Assembly: GCA_046589965.1 (NCBI GenBank)
Contig: JBKJVF010000275.1
Span: forward strand, 1 to 11,817
Direction: 5' to 3'
DNA from: JAJNPS01 sp046589965
Lineage (GTDB): Bacteria; Pseudomonadota; Alphaproteobacteria; Rhodobacterales; Rhodobacteraceae
DNA: 11,817 nucleotides
In this document: positions 6,374-11,817 of the stretch, one piece after another
How positions within the stretch are numbered: position 1 is the stretch's first letter
How the letters are laid out: each line of letters starts with the position of its first letter
Notes under the pieces: generated by a model
Told to the model about the DNA's origin: nothing
Seen by the model: only the letters and a program-made list of their open reading frames with translations
The model's database searches: none
Translations under genes and position numbers: made by a program

Positions 6374-6970
6374 TCAAATAAGCAACACCTGCGTTCCAAC
6401 TTTCGCCAGTTCATATAATTCCAAAATGTGTTCGTTGTACAATCCGACGCATCCATTGGATGACCGGCGCCCGATCTTGCGCGTGTCGTGGGTGCCGTGG
6501 ATCCGGTAGTAGGTCCATGACAGATACAGCGCGCGGACACCCAGCGGGTTATCTGGCGAACCGCCCTCAACCAAATCCGGCCATTCGGGATGACGCTCTT
6601 TCATCGCGGCGGTGGGACGCCATGGCGGGTTCACCACCTTTTGCACAACCTCGGTCCGACCTCTGCGGGTCAGGTCCTCGGACAGGGGCACCGATGTCGG
6701 GTAAAGCTTGTAGATCGACTGGTCTTCGGACCAGTAATGCAAGGCGCGCGACGTGATATCGACCAGGACTGCACCGCCCCGGGTGTTGTCGAAATAGTCC
6801 TGCCAGTTCAGCATCCGAAAGCTGGAAAAGTTGTTTCGGGTGGGCCCGTTCAAGGGTGGCGTGAATTCGGTGGTGCCATCCTGCGCAAGAAGGGGTGTCG
6901 CCGCGGTGGCTGCGGCAAGGGCTGCGCCGCCCAACAGAACGTTGCGGCGCGTCGGCCGAAATGCGGTCAT
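6374..6970 (-). CDS. Tat-exported L,D-transpeptidase (YkuD domain) family protein
   Basis: Family role: YkuD-domain enzymes form 3-3 cross-links in peptidoglycan or attach proteins to it, acting in the periplasm through a catalytic cysteine. Seen: 198 residues. A twin-arginine signal (TRRNVLLGG, 7-15) is followed by an Ala-rich hydrophobic core and an LLAQ cleavage region near residue 30. The YkuD motif is split as IHGT (157-160, H158) and SSNGCVGLYNEH (170-181, catalytic C174). The usual 'S-x-GC-x-R' is SNGCVG here, with Gly in place of the common Arg. The ATG at 6970 was chosen over upstream ATGs at 6988 and 7033 because GAGGAG lies eight bases before it and the Tat motif follows at once. 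It is divergent from the CAP lipoprotein gene. Transpeptidase versus other YkuD activity cannot be told from sequence. Confidence 0.88.
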   Translation of the reverse strand: MTAFRPTRRNVLLGGAALAAATAATPLLAQDGTTEFTPPLNGPTRNNFSSFRMLNWQDYFDNTRGGAVLVDITSRALHYWSEDQSIYKLYPTSVPLSEDLTRRGRTEVVQKVVNPPWRPTAAMKERHPEWPDLVEGGSPDNPLGVRALYLSWTYYRIHGTHDTRKIGRRSSNGCVGLYNEHILELYELAKVGTQVLLI

Positions 6971-6978
6971 CTTGACTG

Positions 6979-6984
6979 CTCCTC
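6979..6984 (-). promoter_or_regulatory. Ribosome binding site of the Tat-exported YkuD protein
   Basis: GAGGAG on the minus strand sits eight bases before the ATG at 6970. It overlaps the coding sequence of the longer alternatives, which supports the 198-residue form. Confidence 0.7.
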
Positions 6985-7004
6985 GCATGTCATACATCGA
7001 GCGG

Positions 7005-7036
7005 TTGTTACAGCCATGCGCGGAATTGCGCAATTC
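7005..7036 (-). promoter_or_regulatory. Candidate promoter with overlapping 14-bp palindrome, upstream of the Tat-exported YkuD gene
   Basis: A perfect palindrome GAATTGCGCAATTC lies at 7023-7036. Its centre contains TTGCGC on the minus strand (7033-7028), a four-of-six match to a -35. Seventeen bases further is TAACAA (7010-7005), a three-of-six match to a -10. If this promoter is real, a protein bound to the palindrome would cover the -35. The palindrome is certain; the promoter and operator roles are inferred. Confidence 0.35.
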
Positions 7037-7074
7037 ACAGCAATGTCACACTGCAGAAACATGCTGGCGGGGAT

Positions 7075-7103
7075 TTGATCATTTTGGCGGCCTTCGCTAG
7101 ACA
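7075..7103 (+). promoter_or_regulatory. Candidate promoter for the CAP-domain lipoprotein gene
   Basis: TTGATC (7075-7080) and TAGACA (7098-7103) are separated by 17 bases, with four and three consensus matches. This would give a leader of about 50 bases before the ATG at 7160. It is a weak but well-spaced candidate in the 189-base divergent gap. Confidence 0.35.
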
Positions 7104-7159
7104 TGGACCGAACGCCTGATGCGGATTTCCGCTAGGCACCCCATGAGACGCCCGCAAAA

Positions 7160-7681
7160 ATGCCAATGAACCGAAGAACATTCGTCGCCCTTGCCCCAGT
7201 GGCCCTGCTTGCAGCATGCGCCTCGTCCGCGCCTTCACCTGTGCTGGATGCCAGCGGCAGGCCTGCGCCGCAAGTCTATCGCATCAATGGGCAAACGGCG
7301 GCGATCATTCCGTTCCGGATGCTGGATTCGGTCAATTCCCTGCGCGGCGCCAAACGTCTGCCACCATTGGCCTTCAACGCGCAGTTGAACGCTGCCGCTG
7401 CAACCCATGCGCGTGACATGTCGGTCCAGAACCGTCCGTGGCATTTCGGGTCGGATGGATCATCACCGCTGCAACGGGTGCAGCGTGTCGGCTATGGCGG
7501 GCGGCTGTTGGGCGAGTTGATCTCAGAAACCTACGAGACCGAACTGGAAACGCTTGCCGCCTGGTCGGGCCAGGCTGATACGCGCGCCGTGATCATGGAT
7601 CCGGCCGCACGGGAGATGGGTTTTGCCTGGTTCCAGGAAAGCAATGGCAAGATCTGGTGGACGCTGGTCACCGGCGGATAA
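7160..7681 (+). CDS. CAP/SCP-domain lipoprotein (YkwD-like)
   Basis: Family: bacterial CAP (SCP/PR-1) domain proteins are exported. Their biochemical role is mostly unknown, although some bind lipids or cell-wall ligands. Seen: 173 residues. A short N-terminal signal with NRRTF is followed by a lipobox LAAC, with C20 the likely lipidation site. The CAP core runs from about residue 54. It includes LNAAAATHARDM (76-87), WHFGSDGSSPLQRVQRVGYG (94-113), GELISE (118-123) and AREMGFAW (150-157). H95, E119 and E152 fit the conserved CAP cavity residues. Odd: the second cavity histidine, usually in W-x-x-SPGHR, is replaced (AWSGQADTRAVI, with T141 at the His position). Two ATGs (7160, 7166) are possible starts and neither has a good ribosome binding site. 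It converges on the next gene with a 9-base gap. Confidence 0.82.
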   Translation: MPMNRRTFVALAPVALLAACASSAPSPVLDASGRPAPQVYRINGQTAAIIPFRMLDSVNSLRGAKRLPPLAFNAQLNAAAATHARDMSVQNRPWHFGSDGSSPLQRVQRVGYGGRLLGELISETYETELETLAAWSGQADTRAVIMDPAAREMGFAWFQESNGKIWWTLVTGG

Positions 7682-7690
7682 GCCGGACCC

Positions 7691-8182
7691 TTACGGCAGG
7701 ATGTGGATCGGCGTTCCGTCGCGGATCATGGCATAGATCCATTCCATCTCTTTGTCGGTCACGGCGATACAGCCCAACGTCCAGTCGCGCACCGGAACAC
7801 GTTTGTTGGGCGCGCCGTGGATGAAGATGTCGCCGCCCGGCTCCTTGTCGATGGACGCCGCATATTCGCGGTCGAGGTTGTTGGGATAGGAGATCCCCAA
7901 TGACAGATGATATTCCGAATTCGGGTTGCGGCGATCGATGAAATAGCTGCCCTCGGGCGTCTTGCCGTCGCCTTCAAATTCCTTGTGCCCGCTGGGTGCG
8001 AAACCCAAACCGACGTCATAGGATTCCAGTACCTGAGTGCCGTGCAGCAAGTACATCTTGCGCGCGCCCTTGTGGACCTGAACCGATGTCACCTCTGGTC
8101 CATTGTAGGTTTTGAATTTGGTGGCACAGGCCGACAGCGCCAAAAACGCCGTGAGCACGAGGATAATCCGGATAAGACGCAT
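7691..8182 (-). CDS. YafK-like L,D-transpeptidase-fold lipoprotein
   Basis: Family role: YkuD-domain proteins of the YafK (DpaA) group. E. coli DpaA cleaves the Lpp-peptidoglycan link, while other YkuD proteins are transpeptidases. Seen: 163 residues. A lipoprotein signal ends in LSAC with C19 as the acylated residue. GDGKTPEGSYFIDRRNPNS (71-89) and SLGISYPNNLDR (94-105) are typical of this subgroup. The active site is IHGAP (121-125, H122) and WTLGCIAVTDKE (134-145, C138), without the Arg that follows the Cys in classical transpeptidases. The ATG at 8182 has a weak GAGCAG upstream. The gene ends nine bases from the convergent CAP gene. The lipobox Cys is followed by Ala, not Asp, so sorting to the outer membrane is expected by the usual rule. 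Confidence 0.85.
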   Translation of the reverse strand: MRLIRIILVLTAFLALSACATKFKTYNGPEVTSVQVHKGARKMYLLHGTQVLESYDVGLGFAPSGHKEFEGDGKTPEGSYFIDRRNPNSEYHLSLGISYPNNLDREYAASIDKEPGGDIFIHGAPNKRVPVRDWTLGCIAVTDKEMEWIYAMIRDGTPIHILP

Positions 8183-8256
8183 GAAGCTGCTCGATATTTT
8201 TTTTCTGCTTAGCGGAACCCGTTGGGCCTGACCAGCGTTTGATGCGCCAGCCAGTT

Positions 8257-8274
8257 CAACTTGACGTCAATTTG
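8257..8274. repeat. 18-bp near-perfect inverted repeat at the 3' end of the RNA methyltransferase gene
   Basis: The core TTGACGTCAA (8261-8270) is a perfect palindrome that overlaps the TGA of the RNA methyltransferase gene. Flanking CAA/TTG extends the symmetry to 18 bases with one mismatched pair. It lies about 75-92 bases upstream of the YafK-like gene start, where an operator could be, but no good -10 follows it. Confidence 0.45.
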
Positions 8275-9493
8275 CACGGGCAAACCGGGCGACCAGTTCG
8301 ACATGTGCGGACCACCGGAACTGGTCGATCACCTGCACCCAGTCCAGACGATAGCCCCCGGCCAGCAGAATGCGGGCATCGCGGGCAAATGTCGCGGGAT
8401 TGCACGATACCGATGCGATGACCGGCACCCGCGATGCGGCCAAAAGTTCGGCTTGCGCCTCGGCCCCGGCCCGCGGCGGGTCGATCACGACGGCGTCGAA
8501 ACTTTTAAGCCCATCGGCATCAAGCGGGCGCCGGAACAGATCGCGGGTTTCGACTTGGACCTGATGCAGCCCGTCGGTCATGCGTGCAGCCTTGTCCAGC
8601 GCCTTGGTCATGGCGGGGTCCGCCTCCAGGGCGTGGATGTCGGCACGGTCAGCCAGAGCCAATGCAAAGGTGCCACAACCGGCAAACAGGTCCGCGATCC
8701 GGCGCGCAGGTCCGATGGCCAGCGACACGGCCTGCACCAAGGCGGCCTCGCCCTCGGCAGTGGCCTGCAGGAATGCCCCAGGCGGCATCGCGACCAGTGC
8801 GCGGCCAAATCGCTGCATCGGTTGCGCGCGCATGGCGACCGTCTCGTCGTTCCAGGTCAGGCGGGCGAAGCCATGCGCTTCGCACAGGCGGGCCATCTGC
8901 AACTGTGCCTCCGGGTCCAGCGGCTTGCCACCGATGACCGCCACGTCGGCCCCCCCGAGGGCGCGGGTCACAGTCAGTTGTACCTCTGTGCTGCGCGATC
9001 CGCCCAGATGCACCAGCGCCTCCAACCCCGGGAGCGTTGCCACGAGATCAGGATGCAAAAGCTGGCAATGCGGGATGGGGATCAGCACGTCCGAGGCGCG
9101 CGCATGAAACCCGACCAGTGCGCCTCCCTTGGTCTTGCGTCCCGTCAGCGTCGCACGGCGGCGTGAGCGGGGCGGCGAGGTGACCATCGGGCGAAAGGTC
9201 GCCGTCAGCCCCTGCCCCGCCAAAGCGCCCCGAACAATGCCCTCTTTCCAGTCCGCCACGAACGGATCGGCGGCGTGCTGCATCAGACACCCGCCGCAGG
9301 TGCGGGCATGGGGGCATGGCGGTTTGACCCGCAAGGCCGAGGGGGTTTCAATGCGGATGTTGGTCAGACGGTCGCCGTCCAGATCACCCGTCGCTACCTC
9401 ACCGGGCAACAGGCCTGCCGCGTAGATCGGGCCAGAATCCCCCATGGCAATGCCGTCGCCGTGATGGCCCAGTCGGTCGATGGTGATCTTCAC
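8267..9493 (-). CDS. 4Fe-4S RNA (uracil-5-)-methyltransferase, TrmA/RumA family
   Basis: Family role: SAM-dependent methylation at C5 of uridine in rRNA or tRNA (RlmD/RlmC/TrmA group). Seen: 408 residues. A short TRAM-like N-terminal region comes first. The iron-sulfur cysteines follow: C60, C66, C69 (CPHARTCGGC) and C143 (IPHC). Next are PPGAFLQ (237-243), SAM motif DLFAGCGTFAL (268-278), IDPPRAG (337-343), and SVSCNPATF (361-369) with nucleophile C364. E399 in HVEL is the likely base. The FeS cluster points to the RumA type, but the exact base methylated cannot be assigned. The start is a GTG at 9493 that overlaps the TGA of the ABC transporter gene (GTGA), so translation is probably coupled. 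It is the last gene of a three-gene overlapped operon. Confidence 0.92.
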   Translation of the reverse strand: MKITIDRLGHHGDGIAMGDSGPIYAAGLLPGEVATGDLDGDRLTNIRIETPSALRVKPPCPHARTCGGCLMQHAADPFVADWKEGIVRGALAGQGLTATFRPMVTSPPRSRRRATLTGRKTKGGALVGFHARASDVLIPIPHCQLLHPDLVATLPGLEALVHLGGSRSTEVQLTVTRALGGADVAVIGGKPLDPEAQLQMARLCEAHGFARLTWNDETVAMRAQPMQRFGRALVAMPPGAFLQATAEGEAALVQAVSLAIGPARRIADLFAGCGTFALALADRADIHALEADPAMTKALDKAARMTDGLHQVQVETRDLFRRPLDADGLKSFDAVVIDPPRAGAEAQAELLAASRVPVIASVSCNPATFARDARILLAGGYRLDWVQVIDQFRWSAHVELVARFARAN

Positions 9494-11340
9494 TCAGCCG
9501 CCTGCTGGTCTTCGACACCGATGAAACCCCCGGACTGACGGTTCCAGTAGCGGGCATAAAGACCGTTGCGCGCCAAAAGTTCCGCATGGCTGTCGGTTTC
9601 GACGATGCGGCCCTCTTCCATGACGATGATGCGGTCCATGGCGGCGATGGTCGACAAGCGGTGCGCGATGGCAAGGACCGTCTTGCCGACCATCACGCGC
9701 GACAAGGCGTCCTGGATGCTGGCCTCCACCTCGCTGTCGAGGGCACTTGTCGCCTCGTCCAAAACCAGGATCGGCGCGTCTTTCACGAAGGCGCGGGCCA
9801 AGGCGATGCGTTGGCGCTGTCCACCCGACAGCTTGACCCCGCGTTCGCCCAGATAGGCGTCGTAGCCCTTTCGCCCATTGTGGTCGATCATCTGACTGAT
9901 GAACGTATCTGCCTCGGCGGCGCGGGCGGCGGCGATGATCTCATCTTCGCTGGCATCCGGACGACCATAGGCGATGTTGTCGCGGGCCGAGCGGTTGAAC
10001 ATCGCGGTTTCTTGCGTGACCATGCCGATCTGGCGGCGCAGGCTTTCCTGCGTCACATCCCGCACATCGTGGCCATCAATCAGAATGCGCCCCTTTTCGG
10101 TGTCATAGAGCCGCAACAACAACGAGACGAGCGACGATTTCCCCGCCCCCGACGCGCCCACGATGCCCAGCTTTTCGCCCGGTGCGATGGTCAGCGTGAT
10201 GTCCGACACGCCACCCCGCTTGCGGCCATAGGCAAAGGTCGCGCCGTCAAATCGCACCTCGCCCTTGACCGGCGGCAGGGTGACGGCTGTGGCCGCATCG
10301 GCAAGCGTATGCGGCACGGACAGGGTTTTCATCCCGTCCTCGACCTCTCCAACCGATGTGTAGATCGACATCAAGGTAAAGCTGACCCAGCCCGACATTT
10401 GCGCGATCCGCATGGCGATGGCACCCGAAGCCGCAATGGCGCCGGCTGTCGCCAGCCCCTGTTGCCACAGCATCAGCGTACCCCCGATCAACAAGAGCGG
10501 CAGCACCCCCGCAAGCGCCATAAGCGACAGGCGGAACCAGGTCGAAATCTCGCCAAATTCGACACTGCGGAGGCGGAAAACTTCCATTGCCTTCAGCGCA
10601 ACCTTGTCCTCGAACGCGGCATGGGCAAACAGCTTGACGGTCTTGATATTGGTGATTGTGTCGACGACCTGGCCTGTCACCATCGCCCGCGACGCGGCCC
10701 GCGCCGCCGAATTGACCCGCACCCGGGGCATGAAAAACCGGATCAGCCCGATATAGGCGACCAGCCAGACCAAAAGCGCCAAGGCGATACGCGCATCGAT
10801 GGCCACCAGAAACACGATAGAGCCTATCACAGACGCCAGCGCAAAGCAGACGGTGTTGATGACCTCGGTCGCGACATCGGTCACGGCGCGGGCGGCTTGC
10901 ATCTGTTTGGTCGCGATTCGTCCGGCAAAGTCATTGTCAAAGAAGGTGATCGCCTGCCCCAGTGTCCAGCGATGCAGGCGCGACAGAACCAGCGGCAACA
11001 CGTTAGGCCCGATCACCACCGCGTTCGACGCCGAAGAGACACCGAACGCAAGCGGCCGAAGGATCACATAGAACACCGCGAACCAGATGAGCAGGCTCAG
11101 GTGATCGGCAAAGAACCGGTCCGGTCCTGACGACAGCGCCGCGTCGATCACCCAGCCCAAGATCACCGCTGACACGACCTCGGTCGCCCCCGCGATGGAA
11201 GAGATGATCCCGGCGATCCAGAGCATGACCCAGGACCCTTTCAGCGACCAGCGCATGAAGGGCCACAAGACTTGCGGCGGCGGGCCATCGGCCGGCCGAA
11301 AGGCATCGATCAGATTACCAAGACGCGTGAAAACCGTCAT
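9490..11340 (-). CDS. ABC exporter half-transporter (permease-ATPase fusion)
   Basis: Family role: type IV (ABCB/MsbA-like) exporter that pumps lipids, peptides or drugs out through the inner membrane using ATP. Seen: 616 residues. The transmembrane domain spans about 25-330, with hydrophobic segments near 35-65, 82-100, 162-205 and 273-310. The ATPase domain follows: Walker A GASGAGKS (395-402), Q-loop Q443, signature LSGGQ (504-508), Walker B ILVLDE (524-529) and switch H560. All catalytic elements look intact. The ATG at 11340 overlaps the TGA of an upstream paralogue (ATGA). The C-terminus RQSGGFIG (601-608) is shared with that paralogue. The pair probably forms a heterodimer. The substrate is unknown. 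Confidence 0.95.
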   Translation of the reverse strand: MTVFTRLGNLIDAFRPADGPPPQVLWPFMRWSLKGSWVMLWIAGIISSIAGATEVVSAVILGWVIDAALSSGPDRFFADHLSLLIWFAVFYVILRPLAFGVSSASNAVVIGPNVLPLVLSRLHRWTLGQAITFFDNDFAGRIATKQMQAARAVTDVATEVINTVCFALASVIGSIVFLVAIDARIALALLVWLVAYIGLIRFFMPRVRVNSAARAASRAMVTGQVVDTITNIKTVKLFAHAAFEDKVALKAMEVFRLRSVEFGEISTWFRLSLMALAGVLPLLLIGGTLMLWQQGLATAGAIAASGAIAMRIAQMSGWVSFTLMSIYTSVGEVEDGMKTLSVPHTLADAATAVTLPPVKGEVRFDGATFAYGRKRGGVSDITLTIAPGEKLGIVGASGAGKSSLVSLLLRLYDTEKGRILIDGHDVRDVTQESLRRQIGMVTQETAMFNRSARDNIAYGRPDASEDEIIAAARAAEADTFISQMIDHNGRKGYDAYLGERGVKLSGGQRQRIALARAFVKDAPILVLDEATSALDSEVEASIQDALSRVMVGKTVLAIAHRLSTIAAMDRIIVMEEGRIVETDSHAELLARNGLYARYWNRQSGGFIGVEDQQAAE

Positions 11341-11817
11341 TCGGCGGCATCCTCCAGCCCAATGAACCCGCCCGATTGCCGCGACCAGAACCGGGCGTAA
11401 AGTCCGTCCTTCGCCAAAAGTTGGTTATGCGTGCCTTGCTCTGCGATCTGGCCATCTTCCAGGACGATAATGCGGTCCATTGCGGCAATGGTCGACAACC
11501 GGTGCGCAATCGCCATGACCGTCTTGCCCTTCATCACACCGTACAGTGCCTCCTGAATTAACGCCTCGGCTTCGCTGTCCAAAGCACTGGTTGCCTCGTC
11601 CAGGATCAGGATCGGTGCGTCCTTCAGGATCACCCGCGCAAGCCCGACCCTTTGGCGCTGGCCACCCGAAAGCTTGACGCCGCGTTCACCAACATGGGCG
11701 TCATAGCCCTGACGGCCTTCGGGGTCTGCCAGCGTCAGGATGAACTCATGCGCTTCGGCCTGCTGAGCGGCAACGATCATCTCGGCCTCGGTGGCGCCCG
11801 GACGACCGTAAAGGATG
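11337..11817 (-). CDS. ABC exporter half-transporter, C-terminal part (5' end cut by window edge)
   Basis: Family role: as for the downstream paralogue, the ATPase portion of an ABC exporter. Seen: 159 in-frame codons continue to the right edge without a start, so only the end of the nucleotide-binding domain is present. It begins just after the Q-loop (ILYGRPGATEAE). It contains GERGVKLSGGQRQRVGLAR (signature LSGGQ), Walker B ILILDEATSALD, and the switch histidine in AIAHRLSTIAAMDRI. It ends in RQSGGFIGLEDAAE. Walker A and the membrane domain lie outside the window. By eye about two-thirds of residues match the neighbouring transporter, with complete catalytic motifs in both. The stop overlaps the next ATG by four bases. 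Confidence 0.95.
   Translation of the reverse strand, partial: ILYGRPGATEAEMIVAAQQAEAHEFILTLADPEGRQGYDAHVGERGVKLSGGQRQRVGLARVILKDAPILILDEATSALDSEAEALIQEALYGVMKGKTVMAIAHRLSTIAAMDRIIVLEDGQIAEQGTHNQLLAKDGLYARFWSRQSGGFIGLEDAAE

Noticed and set aside
8197..8204. Run of eight T on the plus strand as a possible terminator
   Set aside because: No stable GC-rich hairpin precedes it, and no plus-strand gene ends nearby except the CAP gene 500 bases away. On the other strand it is simply an A-rich 5' leader of the YafK-like gene.
8261..9166. 301-codon open frame on the plus strand
   Set aside because: It is antisense to the RNA methyltransferase with its iron-sulfur and catalytic motifs. No support for a second gene.
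9586..11130. 514-codon open frame on the plus strand
   Set aside because: It lies antisense to the ABC transporter, whose Walker A, LSGGQ and Walker B are unambiguous. The plus-strand product is Arg, Asp, Gln and His rich and featureless.
9490..11740. Repeated DNA segments near 9500-9870 and 11345-11700 as a mobile or structural repeat
   Set aside because: The similarity follows the codons of two paralogous ATPase domains and is explained by gene duplication. There are no terminal inverted repeats or target duplications.

Overview
The window looks like a chromosomal stretch of an alphaproteobacterium, most likely a member of the Rhodobacterales. By eye the DNA is GC-rich. The ferrochelatase has a long proline-rich N-terminus, there is a comF-grxC-amidase gene order, and next to comF lies an NDUFAF5-like 'methyltransferase' with a decayed SAM motif. 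From memory, all three features resemble Roseobacter/Rhodobacter genomes; no search was run. I see no tRNA, rRNA, CRISPR array, insertion sequence, phage gene or defence island. No gap between genes exceeds about 190 bases.

Region 1 (1-3917, all minus strand) reads, in transcription order: comF, grxC (glutaredoxin 3), a carbon-nitrogen hydrolase of the Nit type, a MarR regulator, an extended-SDR sugar-nucleotide epimerase, and an undecaprenyl-phosphate sugar transferase whose last residues run off the left edge. The amidase/MarR pair and the epimerase/transferase pair each overlap by four bases (ATGA). The glutaredoxin and amidase suggest thiol or glutathione housekeeping. The last two genes suggest initiation of a surface glycan.

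Region 2 (3937-5930, plus strand) diverges from comF across only about 19 bases. It holds the NDUFAF5-like protein and then hemH, the last step of protoheme synthesis. It ends convergently against a 59-residue secreted or membrane-anchored small protein that has its own ribosome binding site and a clean intrinsic terminator.

Region 3 (6374-8182) is a small cell-envelope group: a Tat-exported L,D-transpeptidase-like protein (minus), a divergent CAP/SCP-domain lipoprotein (plus), and a convergent YafK-like L,D-transpeptidase-fold lipoprotein (minus). Two inverted repeats lie in or near the promoter regions of the two transpeptidase-fold genes.

Region 4 (8267-11817, minus strand) is a tightly overlapped operon: two paralogous ABC exporter half-transporters (the first partial at the right edge) followed by a 4Fe-4S RNA uracil methyltransferase of the TrmA/RumA family. 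Each junction is a four-base overlap.

Most of the window is conserved housekeeping sequence. The most interesting items are the small membrane protein, the SAM-motif-less methyltransferase with a likely leaderless start, the palindromes in the envelope group, and the altered active-site positions in the CAP protein. I found no convincing new multi-gene system.
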